Source: Collybiopsis luxurians FD-317 M1 (taxonomy: Eukaryota > Basidiomycota > Agaricomycetes > Agaricales > Omphalotaceae). From it: a stretch of 64,000 nt of DNA. The DNA lies in the NCBI GenBank assembly GCA_000827265.1, contig KN834872.1, positions 58,474 to 122,473 on the forward strand, in the 5' to 3' direction. Position numbers and translations under genes: made by a program. This document shows positions 34,911 through 47,240 of this stretch, one piece after another; within the stretch, counting starts at the first letter, position 1, and each line of letters opens with the position of its first letter. Below the pieces are notes generated by a model that searched no databases, was not told the origin of the DNA, and saw only the letters and a program-made list of their open reading frames with translations.

Positions 34911-35257
34911 TCAGTATCAGCGGTATCATTCACACTGGTTTATCAAGTCTTAACGAAACACAAGTCAATTCTCGGAGCAGAATAATCGTACACTCCAGGA
35001 AGAAGTAACGACATCTTTCTGCTCGTAGATATAGATTGTAAAGAGGAATATCGTGCTTCTCGACCACAGGTGGCTTGCTCATTCGAATCAGCACATACTC
35101 AGTCACCGAATGACTAGTAGTAAGAAAGGATCTGGTTTGAAGGGCGAATGGAAAACTACTACAATTACAGAACAGCGTGAAATGTATGAATCATAGCGCC
35201 GTAAAAACGTCGAGAAACGTCAAGGTAAACAATCATAGTAAAATAAAGTTATTTGAG
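34911..35257. other. Intergenic, no feature seen
   Basis: Spacer between the duplicated block and the 3' end of the sugar transporter gene. Nothing recognised. Confidence 0.4.
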
Positions 35258-37604
35258 TTAAACTTGCTCCTTTTCGTCGAATGAATCAGAGTGCTAGGCG
35301 AAAAAAAAAGTGTCAATATAGAAAAATACACGAACTGGATCAAGTTGCTCACCTCCTTCTTTTGGTGAACGACTTGCGCCAGAGTCCTCTTGCCTGTATC
35401 CTTTCCGATTTTCCATGGAGAGAATGTATGACCCTCGGCGAACACGTCCTCGATTTCTTCTAGAGTTCGGCCAACAGTCTCGGGGAACATGAAGAAGAAG
35501 TGGACAGCGGCGGCAAAGTTGAAGGTTCCGAAAACATAGTAGGTTTTCCAAGCAATATTGGCGAAACCTGGGGGAGTAGCCCAGGCTAAGGCAAAGTTGA
35601 AGATCCAGTTGGTAGCCTACGTTGTACAAGAGAACGTCAGTAAGGAAGCGGTCGAGGAAGGGTCATGGACAAACAGTAGCGAGTGAGACAGCCTTTCCAC
35701 GAGTCTTGAGCGAGTACTAGATGGAATTCTTGTTAGTGTTGACCTTACATTGGAACATGACGCAAAGAACTTACGATTTCGGCGGGATAAGTCCATGAAA
35801 CTGGACCCATGGTGACAGCGAAACTACACACGAACAAGTAGGAGCAGACTATGATCCCCTTCGTGGCGGCGTCGTGTCCTGTGATGAGCCAAACGGCTGC
35901 GGAAAAAGTGGATCGTTAAGCATGGCAGAAGCAAGCGAAGAAGGAAAGACATACGAGCATTATCGAGAGTACCCCAGTGACCGTATCGAGCTTGGAGTCC
36001 ACCTACGAGATACAGGAATGTACCCATGAAGAGACTTCCGAGGATCAACATTGGTCGACGACCCCATTTATCGATGTAGATGATAGCCGGAACGGTAGCG
36101 ACGACGTTGAGAACGTATTGAACCGACTGAACGAATGTTTAAGTTGGGTTTGCGTTATGATACCGAAAACAAAAAATTAACTCACCGCAGCAATCAAACC
36201 AGCACGAGTACCGGTCAAACCAGAGCCTTGGAACACATAGACGATGTAGTACCTGGATTATTTGCCTGTTAGAACTGACCAAGTAAAGAAAGATACGGAC
36301 GCACATCATGACGTTCATTCCGGACAGCTGCGACCACATTTGCAGACTGCAACCCAAGAAGACACGACGAGGGATGTTGCCCTTCAGAAGATCCAAGTAC
36401 GACTTGGCACCTTCGGATCTTTCGAAGATAACCTGAGCGATTGAACCGCATAAGAAAAGGAAATGCGTTCAACGGTCTAACAAACACAACGTACAGCTTG
36501 TTTAATTTCCTCGAACTCAAGGCGGACAAGCTCATTGTTCTTGTCGCCGTGTCCGTGCACGTCCGCCAAAATTTCCAGAGCTTCCTCATCCCTGGAAGGA
36601 GAGGGCGACCTTATGAGAAATTGCCATAGAAGCAGAGAGCAGGAATTACCTGTCATGGTCCATGAGCCAACGAGGGCTTTCAGGGAAGAAGAACATTCCC
36701 AAAAATAGAATAATAGCCGGAATCATCTGAAGACCCCATGGGAGACGGAAAGATGCAACACCGTTGATATATGAAGAACCGAATTGGATGAAGTATTGGA
36801 TAAGAATACCCCATGTAATTGACCTTGGGAATAGAAGGTCAGAGGCTCCATCAACGATGCCAAGACTCAGCCGGGAGCGTACCATTGTTGAAGAGATACC
36901 ATACGTCCACGAATGGCAGGAGCCGTGATTTCGGACTGGTAGACGGGGACAATTGTTGAAGAGATACCAACAGAAATACCCGAGATGATACGACCGACAA
37001 CAAGCATGCCCCGGTTCTAAAAGGAAAGAACATGAGAAGGTTTCGAAGAAGTTGAATAAGGGAAACGTACGACTGAAGCGCATTGTAAAATAGAGCCGAC
37101 GACCCAGATAAGACTTGCCAACATGATTGTTCTCTTTCGACCGAGCCTATCACCGAGTTGGGTGACGGCCAAAGCTCCAACGAAGGACCCAGCAGGCATC
37201 GCAGCAACGATGGCACCTTGTGCTGAAGAGCTGGGCTATTCCTTTGGTCAGTACACAGCCTGGAAGCAGGCTCAAACGAAATGTCATACGCTATGGAATT
37301 GCCTAAGGTAGTACGGATTCTACAGAACGACATTGTTAGAGAAGCAGTTATTTTTTTTTTCTTCTGCAAAACTTACGGTCAGGACCCCGGACATGGACGA
37401 AATGTCCAGACCGAAAAGACCACCTCCAATACATGCGAACGATCCTACAACATACTATCAAGCGAAGTTAATTGTTTAAATCGTATGGATTTTAAACGCG
37501 ACCTACGGGGTTCGAAGCAATGGCTGCGTTATACTAAAGCCATTCACAGTTAAATTGACAAGTTCGATTCGGAAGCGAAAGGATTTGCTTACCCCTTTTC
37601 CCAT
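35258..37604 (-). CDS. MFS sugar (hexose-type) transporter
   Basis: A 12-TM major facilitator of the sugar-porter family, expected to import hexoses by proton symport at the plasma membrane. Visible signatures in order: GGGLFGLDISSMSG in TM1; MPAGSFVGAL; the loop motif GDRLGRKRT; VPVYQSEITAPAIRGR; PESPRWLMDHDR; the QLSGMNVMMYYIVYVFQGSG-type TM7 region; DKWGRRPM; and the exit motif PETVGRTLEEIEDVF with a soluble tail ending DSFDEKEQV. The gene is cut by about a dozen short introns. ATG 37604 with a tiny MGKG first exon is favoured; exons between about 37.25 and 37.37 kb (the TM1-TM2 loop) are not resolved, because the obvious donor and acceptor phases disagree. The remainder is intact. Stop TAA 35258-35260. 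No neighbouring metabolic gene suggests a specific sugar. Confidence 0.85.
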
Positions 37605-39328
37605 TGTGGAGCTTTTCCAAGAGACGGTGAGGGAGAGCGGGGAAAGCGACTGGGCGAAGTGGAGATAATGGTATTTTATAGTTTCTTATGAAGAAGTTCC
37701 GGGGAAGTCATGGGGCCCCATAGATTGATACATACGATACATACGATCAAGCGTCGTTACCGATACCCATCACTACACCATCTCAGCTGTTCGAATGAAT
37801 TCCGAAACTCGTTACCGCAGGATGAGTATGGTCAGGAACAAACCCGGCAGAATGAGCCGGACCAGCTTGTGACCGGTGACCTACACGTTGTACTGGCTAA
37901 TTTATGCCAATGTCGGTGTGTTTTTCCTTAAATTTTTTATTTTTCTGCTTCCAGGACCTGCTGTAGGCTCTCCATAGGTATTCCTCTTCTAATTCACGCC
38001 AATGCTTTCCCTTGTAAGTATCGTTTACTAAAAATTTGCCTTTTGCATACAATATGAGTTTGAATAGGCGGGAGGCTTTTTGATTGATTGGAATTCATTC
38101 GGCCATCCAGAACACATGGTCCTTCTCCCGACACCGTGCTTCCAGCACCACCCCGTTATAGGGAGGCGGCAGTCAGTCTTAGTCTTAGTCAAAATAAAAA
38201 AAAAGGAAAACCCTACATGTCTGCACGCGAGCGCGCGGGCATGCAATTCACCAATTTAGTGGGATACCCTGTATAGGTTAGGGACGGTTGACTTACAAGA
38301 TCTGCTTGAGATCAACGGCTTGCTACTTAAGTTTAACTGATGTTATTGGGCTGTGTACTCTGGAAGTTATGACGTCTTGACGAACCGAGCGCGTATGTAT
38401 ATGGGAGAATCCCTTCGATCAAGTTTCCTGTAGTCATGTCTATTCCTCGTCGTGCAGGTCGATAATTCCTTTCAAGAACGCCCGTCGGCTGGCTTGTAAG
38501 GTTGTCGTTTGTGAGAGACTGAGAGCGTCCGGTTTCCGAATGCCTTCTTGACAATTCATTTAGCTTATTTAGATTTCTGCTCCCGTGGTTTAATTCAGTG
38601 CAACAGATTTATTGTTCGCTCCACTTCCGGCGACCATCCAATTCCGCCGAGAACGCGAAAGGAAAAACTTAGGGCGGATTGTACGGTGGAAGCTACGCAG
38701 AATTTGGTGTTCTGCCTGAGTTCTGTAAACGGCCATTGGAAGGCTAATGGAATAAACCGATCTGACCAGGACTAGTGGCGGAAGAAACTGCCGGCGGTAT
38801 GAACATGCGGGACCTTATCGATTCAGCCATTGAGTCTACCTCTTTTGAGCGACAGGCCATAGTTTACCGTAGGTAGGTCGGTATAAATTGGCTATTTCTT
38901 TCTCATAGCAAACTTCTTCCCCCATCCCCGATTATCCAGAACGAGGGCTGGTAGCCTAGATTTTCGTAGAGTCGCACCGTAAGCTTTGGGTGGGTTGCAG
39001 GCGTTGTCTAGATTCAGTAGGCCAACCATGGCTGATTTTTCTTGTCGACATAGTTTGATGAGAACGGATCCTAAAATTCACATGAATTTCACAGTGTACG
39101 ACGTGCTGCTTCCTATCATGCTACAGTCAATCGTACGTAGCAATGACACCAGGAACTGCGTCTGCAATCGACGTCGGACTAGATCCCCGTACCCTTAGTA
39201 CCTGGTTCACCTGACGAATGTGACTGATTCATGAGAAAATTTAGCGACTGGCACGTGCTGGGCGCTGTTGTAATCCTAACGGCGCCTAAATCGCATAACG
39301 GCGCATCCTATCACCATCATCGTTGGCA
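37605..39328. other. Intergenic between divergent transporter and OYE genes
   Basis: Divergent promoter space of about 1.7 kb. Upstream of the transporter is an AT-rich TATTTTATAG stretch (about 37672) and GGGG-rich words (CCGGGGAAG, GGGGCCCC near 37700-37720) that resemble CreA/Mig1-type SYGGRG sites; this is suggestive only. An A-rich tract lies near 38190. No gene is seen. Confidence 0.35.
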
Positions 39329-40665
39329 ATGGACTCAGCACAACCAGCTCTCTTCAAACCCATTCAAATAGGACCTTATACTCTGAAGCACCGAATTGTA
39401 CTAGCTCCTCTCTCGCGGCACGCATGCACCAAGGATCACGTCCCGCAAGATATAATGGCCGAGTACTACAGCCAACGAGCAAGTACACCTGGCACGCTAC
39501 TTATTGCTGAGGCGACCCTTATAGCTCATAAAGCTGGCGTCTACCCCCATGTTCCTGGGATTTGGAATGAAGAACAGATTGCACAATGGAAGAAGGCACG
39601 TCTACCATCCCTGCCAAATAGTGATCCGGGACGTATATGGCTTTTTATAACTTAGGTCACCAAAGCAGTCCACTCTAATAATTCGTATATATTTCTTCAA
39701 CTTGCCGCTCTAGGAAGAGCCACAGACATTGAAGCACTACACGCTTCAAATCCGGACTTTCCGCTCGTCTCCGCTTCTGATATCCCAATTCATAACGCTG
39801 AAGAAAATCGTTCACTTCAAATTCAGCCTCGTCCGCTTACTAAGGACGAAATTCAGGAGTACGTGGGTCTTTACGCTTCTGCCGCAAGCAACGCTGTCCA
39901 CAAAGCCGGCTTTGACGGCGTAGAAATCCACAGCACCAACGGACTTTTGATTGATCAGTTTCTTCAAGATGTCAGTAACCATCGAACAGACGTGTACGGA
40001 GGTTCTGTGGAAAATAGGGCTAAATTCGCCCTGGAAGTAACAAAAGCCGTTATTGATGCCGTTGGACAGAATAGAACGGGAATGAGAATCGGACCTTGGT
40101 ATCCGTATAATGGTGCATGCGCGCTTTTTCTCCGTACCTAGGTTTTGGCTAATGAAGGATTGTTGACTTTTAGACATGGGCATGATAAATCCTATACCGA
40201 CATTTTTCTATCTTGTGTCACAGCTAAAGGAATTGTACCCCGAATTTGCGTACCTCCATGTCATTGAGCCCAGTGCCAGTCACAGCAAGAAGTCGAAATC
40301 TCCGTCGAATAATTTCATCCGTGATATCTGGCTGCCTCGACCTCTGATATCCAACGGCCGGTACAATCGCGATATTGCTTTAAAAGTGGCAGAAGAAGCC
40401 AACAGTCGTGTCAAAATGAAGGGCCTAGAGGGGAGTGCTGGTGGCGAACTCATTGCGTTTGGAAAGCCGTTTTTAGCAAATGTAAGTGTTGTTAAATTTT
40501 GACCTGCGCTTGTCATTCAAATTGTGTTTGCAGCCTGACCTCCCTCTCCGCTTGAAGCAGAATCTCCCTCCGAACCACTACGACTCAACGACGTTTTGCA
40601 TTTTGGGGGATACAAGCGGTAAAGGCTATACAGATTATCCATTTCACAACTTATCCAAATTATAA
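39329..40665 (+). CDS. Old Yellow Enzyme-like flavin oxidoreductase, altered active site
   Basis: NADH:flavin oxidoreductase/OYE family: an FMN-binding TIM barrel that normally reduces activated C=C bonds with NADPH. Exons 39329-39595, 39656-40112, 40174-40481 and 40534-40665 join to 387 aa, a normal length. Family landmarks: ALFKPIQIGPYTLKHRIVLA, RASTPGTLLIAEAT, GVYPHVPGIWNEEQIAQWKK, GFDGVEIHSTNG, LIDQFLQDVSNHRTDVYGGS, RPLISNGRYNRDIALKVAEE. His181 and Asn184 (substrate-binding pair) are kept. The Tyr proton donor two residues later (Tyr196 of yeast OYE1) is Leu186, the Trp116 equivalent is Ala106, and the FMN-phosphate Arg348 equivalent appears as Lys339. A ~14-residue insertion precedes ELIAFGKPF. 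Intron 1 (39596-39655) has a GC donor (GCACGT); the others are GT-AG. It may be catalytically changed or decaying. It converges on the AAA gene, 102 bp apart. Confidence 0.85.
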
Positions 40666-40767
40666 TCGTCGAAGTAAACCAAATGTGTATTAAGTACTAG
40701 GAAGGATCTTTTCGAAATTTCATCATTGTATTAATGAAGATGATAATCTCAGCTTCTCAAAAATTCA

Positions 40768-43054
40768 CTACACTTCTCTACCTTGTCTGAAATCTCTCTG
40801 AAAATCTCTCTGTATATCAAGCACTGTCTCCACCGTCTCCAACCCAATCTTCTGCCCGTTGAAATCCGCCAAACTCTTTGCCGTTTTCACTGCATTTTTT
40901 ATCTGCCTTCCGTTCATCGCATACCCTTGAAGAGTTTCGTACTCATTTTCGTCGATGTCGACCCTATCGCCGCCTAGGCGTGATAGGAAGTTCTTCCATA
41001 CAGCCCGGCGGGATTCGGGAGTGAGGTCGTTGTATTTGAGGGCTACATGGATACGGGACTGGAAAGCCTCGTCGAAAGACTCGACACGGTTGGTGGTAAG
41101 AAGTAGAATTCCTGTACAGGATGGATTTATGAGCGAAATTATCCTAGAAGCACGCCAGAAAGTGAACATACCCTGGTAATACTCCAATAGTCGAAGAAAA
41201 ATGGAAACTAGAGCGTTCCGGTTGACATCGTGAAGTGAACGCTTCTCCAAAAAGACATCGGCCTAAACGAGACTCGTCAGTATACGTAGAATGAATATTA
41301 CAGAAAAGCAGTACCTCATCGAGAAGAAGGACAGCCTTCCACACAGTAGCGACGTCTAAAATCCGGGACAGGTTGTGCTCCAAAGCTGAGGGAGTGGTTC
41401 CGAGCTCTCCTGATGATACTGCGTACAGAGGTCGTTTGGTGAACTCGGCGACAGATTCAGCACTGGCTGAAGGTGAGTAACGAATAGGCAAGGTAATAGT
41501 ACACTCACGTCAATGTCTTTCCTACTCCAGGTGGCCCGTGTAGCACGCTGATCAAACCTTTTCCCTTTCCCTTAATTACATCGTCGAATCCACCGTCATC
41601 TGTATCCCTGATGTGGCTTTGTACCAACGCCCTAACCAAGTTCTTCTGTTTTTCTGGCAGAACTAGCTGATTAAATGCATCTCCGTTCCAGCGAATAGGC
41701 GTAAGTTTGTCAATGTAGAATTCAACCCATTCCTTCTCGTTGAATGCAAAGCCACACACGAGATTCGTCGCATGGAGGCATTGCTCGTCAGTAAGAGGTC
41801 TGGGTGGACGTTTTCCGGTTGTTCCTGATGCCTCTCCAAAGTCAGAATCGTACCCGCTATCCTCTTCTTCGTCATTGTCATCATCTTCATCTTCATCATC
41901 TTCTTTTCCATCGTCATCCTCATCACCCGCCACCACTAATCTCTTCTTCTTGAATGAATCCACAGATATACAGCGATCTGTCTGCATCCTACCAAATGTC
42001 TCCGCATCCACCATAACCCGTCCATTGATACTGAACCTCACTCGTTTCTTGTTAATGATTGGGCCAAGTGCAAGTCCTGAATATTCCATGTAGTGTTTTC
42101 CTTGAAAACTTTCGAATATTCGTCCTCGTTTGATTAGCGTCTCCCTTACGCTACTCTCCCTCGCGTGCCATGAAAGCGGATATGCTGTGAGTGAATTGAT
42201 AGCAGCGGAACCCACGAAAGGCCAAATTTGGAATTGGGTATCTGCAGTACCGAATTTACGACCATCGAAATCGGTATAAGAGGCTTCGAGAACGTAGAAG
42301 CATTTTGATTGGTAGGAGCTTTTGAGGGTGAAGGCGCGGGGTTGACCGTGGAGAGGAGCGTAAATCGTGCATCCAGGTTTCATGATCGTCCAGAGTCTAG
42401 GAAGACAGGGTTTATGAGCAATCTGTTCAGTCGAGAGGTAAAGCTATACTCACAGTCGATAGGTTATAAGGCCTTGGGCAATCAAATTTTCATATTGCTT
42501 AATCAGTTCGTTTTCCTCCTTCTCATACCACTCTAGCAGGAACTTGAGATGGCTCCTTCCTTCCTCGTCACCGACCTTGTCCTCGTACACATTCCACAAC
42601 TCTTTCCGGTAATGTAGTAAGACCTCGCTTGGGAGGGACAACTCTACCTTTTCCGTGGCAAAAGACTCGCCAGGATAGTACTTGATGATCCGTTTTAATA
42701 TTCGCTTCAACGGTTGAGACTTAATCTCGATGTTGGAGTACGTGAAACGGTCGTGCTCTTCGTCGAAGTGACGGGTGTAGGTGAGTACATAATTGGACCA
42801 TTTATCTTCATCATCTTTTGGGGGTGCGGCACCAGCTTCGACAATGAACGTGTAACCCTTTGAATCGTAGTGCTCCTCTAGCTGTTTTGTCTCCAGAAGG
42901 ATTGGACCTGATGTTTTGACTTCAGAAGGCTTCGCTGAGGATTCTGTGACAGAAACTTTAGCGGTCCATATTGGAGGAGTCAATACCTAATTATTCTCAT
43001 ACCTTTTACCTGCCCATCCTCACCAAGGAGAGTGTTATCAATGATGGTTGACAT
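40768..43054 (-). CDS. AAA+ ATPase with N-terminal DUF7025-type region
   Basis: Six exons (43003-43054, 42454-42943, 41509-42396, 41315-41462, 41172-41262, 40768-41111) join to 670 aa without a frame problem. The N-terminal ~330 residues match the layout of fungal DUF7025 proteins (IYAPLHGQPRAFTLKSS, YMEYSGLALG, GRVMVDAETFGRM). An acidic Asp/Glu tract occupies about residues 338-360. The AAA module follows: Walker A GPPGVGKT (about 467-474), Walker B VLLLDEAD (about 521-528), sensor-type LLLTTNRVESFDEAFQSRIH, and a helical lid with GRQIKNAVKTAKSLADF. Domain order is typical of a large basidiomycete family whose substrates are unknown; a remodelling or unfoldase role is inferred from the fold. 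Start ATG 43054 gives MSTIIDNTLLGEDGQVK. The 3' end converges with the OYE gene. Confidence 0.88.
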
Positions 43055-43869
43055 GATTCAAAAATTTCAGCTGAGCGTGCAAAGAAGTGGGTCGTTGGTT
43101 AGGGAGCTAGTGGTTTGAACTGCGATCTTTATACACGTTTACCTGCGGAAGCGAGAGTAACTCATTTATATATTGAACATGCGTTGGGCATTGGCAATGT
43201 TGATCAGCTTACCCACAGACTTGACTCGATTTTACATAGCATAACGTGGTGTACTCCTTTGCAACGTCAGCAAGACTCATATTTGCGATCTTTTTGAAAA
43301 AAAAATGAGGGTTATGGGCGGTAACAATAGGCGGCCGTATATTGAATGCTGTGTCAAACCTTGGCAGGCGCAGCGGTGACGCTCGGGATTTTATTTTCGA
43401 TTCGTATGGCTTTTGACAAGATAGACTCCGAGTTCTGAGCCTTCTTTCGTGAGTCACTGCTGTTTAATGAGCCAGTATGGTTAGTTAATGGTCAGCACCT
43501 TGCTTTGCGCTGCCTTCACCCTGCAATATTTGACCACAGAATGGTAAGAATATATAGGTTCATTGAACTTCATTCTCGTAAAGCCCATAGTAATGCTGTT
43601 ACCCCACTTGAACGGTGAAAAGGAAGTTCCAGACCGGGGTAAATGAACCGTTTAAAAGTTGGCAGTCCTCGTATTCTCGAGTTTGTCTATTCCGCCTCGA
43701 CTAAATAATGGGAGAGATAGAGCCTCCTTACAACCTTCGTAGCTTTTTTATTTCTTGTTTATTTCTTTTCGTGTTATTTATTCAAGAATCCACATAGTAC
43801 ATACACCGTGAACCAACATTAATTTTGGCTGCGTCGCAGACATAGCAATACAGGGTGACAACTTACAAC
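43055..43869. other. Intergenic; left edge of amidase duplication
   Basis: No gene. From about 43650 the sequence (CTATTCCG.CTCG.CTAAATA.TGGGAGAG) matches 47080 onward, showing that the duplicated amidase unit includes 3' flanking DNA. Confidence 0.5.
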
Positions 43870-46244
43870 TCGAGGTAATATTACATCTATTATCAGCTGA
43901 GTAACCGGTATTGCATCCTTGAAAGCCCTTCGCTTGAGCCGCGCCTTTGTGCGCCTTTGTAGCCTGCTCATACGCATATGCAAATCCAATGAGCTCGAGC
44001 TCTGAAAATAACGTTCCGAGGAAGGACAGTCCAATTGGTGCGCCTGGAGCGGGGTAGAGCGAGCCAGATGTTTTTCCTGGCCAACGACTTGCAATTGTGT
44101 TGTCCGGGAAAAATCCTAACGGAATTATGAAGGTATCTCGTCAAAGGGCACATTGAAAGGAAGAGGACGAGCTCGTACCTGTAACAATGGGGTAGCCAGC
44201 CAACGCTAGACCATTATCAGAAAAAGTTAATTCAGATGTGATTGACCTGTTCCCTGACGCAGTTGTAGTCCCGAAACCAGGCATTAAGATTGCACCAGCT
44301 TGGAATTCTCGCAAACCAGCATTAACGCTGCCGTCGGCTGCGATTTCCTTGTAACGACGCAGAGCTTCATAATACGTCAAGTTCGGGCCACGGGTGGCTT
44401 CTGCCTCTATCAACCTATAAAATAATATCATTGAATGCATAACGACTTCAGGATACAATCTACTTACCCGCTCTGATCTTGCTCTTCAGGCATTTCCAAC
44501 TCTGCGTTATCCTTGTTAAACTTGATCAAATCGGCCATGTTTCGTACTCTAGAGGGATTTTCAAGTAGAGAAGCAAAGTCATCGTTTACCTGAATCTATT
44601 ATCCGAAGTAAGTACGCCGTATTTCTCAATCGAAGGATACCCACCTTCATATCAATAGAAGCAACGATCAATTCATCTCTGGATGTGAGTATCTCGTCAA
44701 TAGCTGACATATTTGCTTGGACAGTCGTCGCGCCGAGGCTCTCAATTATTTTAACAGCTTGATCAAATACTTCAAAAATAAACGGATGGGCTTGTATTGG
44801 GGATGTTTCTGTAAACATTGTTCTGCGTAGCATGGCAATGCGCTTGCCGCGTAAGGCGTCTTTTGCCAGTGCCCGCTCGTAGTCTGGGACTGGAAGTGGT
44901 TGAGCTAGAGTATAATTGTCGTTGGGATCCGGACCAACGATGATGGACAATACGATAGCGGAATCCTCGATGGTTCTTGTCATTGGCCCAACTGTGTCCT
45001 GGTGCAGCGTAACAGGAATTACTGTGATAAAAATATTTATTCAACTTGCAGCATGTCATACAATTTGCTTATCTCCGGCACGAGAAGTCACACCCACGGT
45101 TGGCTTAATGCCTGCAATATTGTTGAACGCGGATGGGCAGCTTATACTTCCATCGGTTTCTTTTCGAGTAGCATTGAGCAGTAATAATAATCGAGGTTCA
45201 TGCATGTACAGTCCCCAAAGTAACTGTACCAAGTCCAATAGATGCAGCTACACCGCTACAGAAGAAGATCCATAGGTATCAGAATTAGGGTAATATGCCC
45301 CAGTCGTAGATCCACCACGTGCAGACTATCCATTTTGAATATTACCGCGCGCGTGAGCCCATTCAGACATATTTGACTTGCCTTTCGAGTAATTAGTATG
45401 GGCAACTACTGGTAGTCTTAGCATACCTAATATGATGGCTCCCGCTTGACGAAGCTTCTTAATTCTTAACAACCCCTGCGTCCGCCGGGACAACGGATCC
45501 CAATAAGCTATACGAACCTGCAGTGGTGTTCGTTCCTAATTGTAAACTTTGGCATCGAGCCTATCAGGTGAATTCATGCAACGAATACCTTCCGAGGCAA
45601 TTGTAGCCATGTTTTCCTGAGTGAGGGACTACATAAGTACACAGGAGAATCATTAGCGAAATGAACAAGAAACTCACTTTCAACATAACAGGTATACCGT
45701 GCAAGGTACCTCGCTTTCATTTCATTCTATGTTCCAGTTCTAATGCCCTTGCCTGGCTTAACACTGAAGGATTCAACTCGATCACAGCGTGAAGAGCAGG
45801 TCCTTTCAAATTTACTTCATCAATTTGTTTGAAGTATGCCTGAAAGATTACATACGAATCCTCACAGTGAATTAGAGCTAACAGATGTAAAGAAAGAGGG
45901 ATACTTTGACCAAATCAATGCTGGTAAATGGACCAGCATCCAGTCCTGCCTGAAGCTGGAGGATTCCTGCTTCGTACAAGTCAGGCAAATGAAGGAATGT
46001 TTGCTTTGAAGGATACAACTCGATCCGAAAGCATCACGAAGAAGATAAAGGCAGCTGGAGATGAGCAGAAGTGTTATTGCAGTCAGAACGCGTCGAGAGT
46101 GTTTGGGTCGTGTCGATGTCGCGGAGCTCTCCAGGAATAGGTAAGTATCTTTGATTCAGAACATACATTATTTGAATTTGAAGCTTCTTCGAGAAAGCCT
46201 GGATGATACTGACCGCGACTTGTCTTATCTGTGCTGCGTTCCAT
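43870..46244 (-). pseudogene. Amidase-signature pseudogene (tandem copy A)
   Basis: Collinear with the intact copy at 47241-49610, sharing intron positions, but disabled repeatedly. Relative to the neighbour it has a 7-bp loss near 45990-46010 that shifts frame just after the membrane anchor; TGA for Gly at 45717-45719; a 7-bp insertion near 45461-45470; TAG for Trp at 45326-45328; a 1-bp loss inside the Gly/Ser active-site motif near 45248-45271; and a 10-bp duplication near 43941-43960 that shifts the C-terminus. The start codon (46244) and large C-terminal stretches (TLAQPLPVPDYERALAKDAL, AEATRGPNLTYYEALRRYKE) remain readable. In one place it keeps coding sequence that its neighbour has altered (SITSELTFSDNGLALAGYPI). 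It cannot encode a full amidase. Confidence 0.9.
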
Positions 46245-47240
46245 CGTAAACAGCGTGTGTGGAGTGGTGGTCTGCTGGAAAGATAAACGTGACATGCTTA
46301 TTTATTTATTTATCGCACGCTCCGAATCTTTCGTCGACTTAACTGCGACAACCAGTCATGAGGTGAGGTCTAAAGATTTCAAGTTCTGTGTCGGCTCTGG
46401 AACTTGAATAGTACGGAGTGATTCAGATATTTTAGAGATATCGTTATGGGGAGCAAACTGTTCTCGTGTATTTGGCTTTGAGAGGTACTTAGCATTAAGT
46501 AACGGGATACAAGTAGGCAGTGAAAGGAATTTCGTGCCTGACACTATTTAGGACGATGTTGATAATGATTTCGCCTATGGAATGTTATTATTAGTGTTAG
46601 TACGAATATTTTAAGGAAGAAGGAGATTCTACAGTGTGGTAAGTTTGGAACAAGGAAGAGGATCCTGGATGAAGAGGGATAATGTCAAATATATAAAATT
46701 AAGGCTTCGAAATTTATTCGATTCCGAAGGGTCCCCAAGGTGAACGATACAATAACAAGAATACAACTACAAAAATGGGAAAGTGGATCCAGGTAGATAG
46801 TATAGTACGAGTTTGAGAACCGAGAGCGTGTAGAGTCTCAAAAAATCCAAGAGTCGTAGTAGAAGAAAGGGGAAACGAAGTTTCGGTCAGAATAAATCAA
46901 ATGAAAGTATCTTCTAATATTTTCAATGTCAATACTGTATTTTTATTCTCGTGCAGATCGAAGCGATGTTTAACAACAATTAAGCAGTGAACAATTAGTT
47001 CAAGGTGAGCAAAGACTGGAGGAGGGATGAGGCGTTCGGAGGATGGCTACGGCCGAATCCTGGAATTCTCGAATTTTTCTATTCCGACTCGGCTAAATAG
47101 TGGGAGAGGATGTATGATACAGAGCCTCGCAATGCGTGCATTTTTTCGCCTTTTTCATTTCTTTTTGTGTTGTTTATTTAAGACTCCAAATTCATCCACA
47201 GCCTGCGTCGATGTTGCAATACAGAATGACAATCTACAGC
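46245..47240. other. Junction between the two amidase units
   Basis: Upstream flank of copy A merging into downstream flank of copy B. Words such as CAACCAGTCATGAGGTGAG (46350) recur diverged at 49700, and GAACCGAGAGCGTG (46817) recurs near 49900. The tandem unit is therefore about 3.1-3.3 kb, with its junction near 46.9-47.0 kb. No gene. Confidence 0.6.

Noticed and set aside
38060..38275. A-rich tract considered as a retroposon tail
   Set aside because: No target duplication or recognisable SINE/LINE body could be seen.
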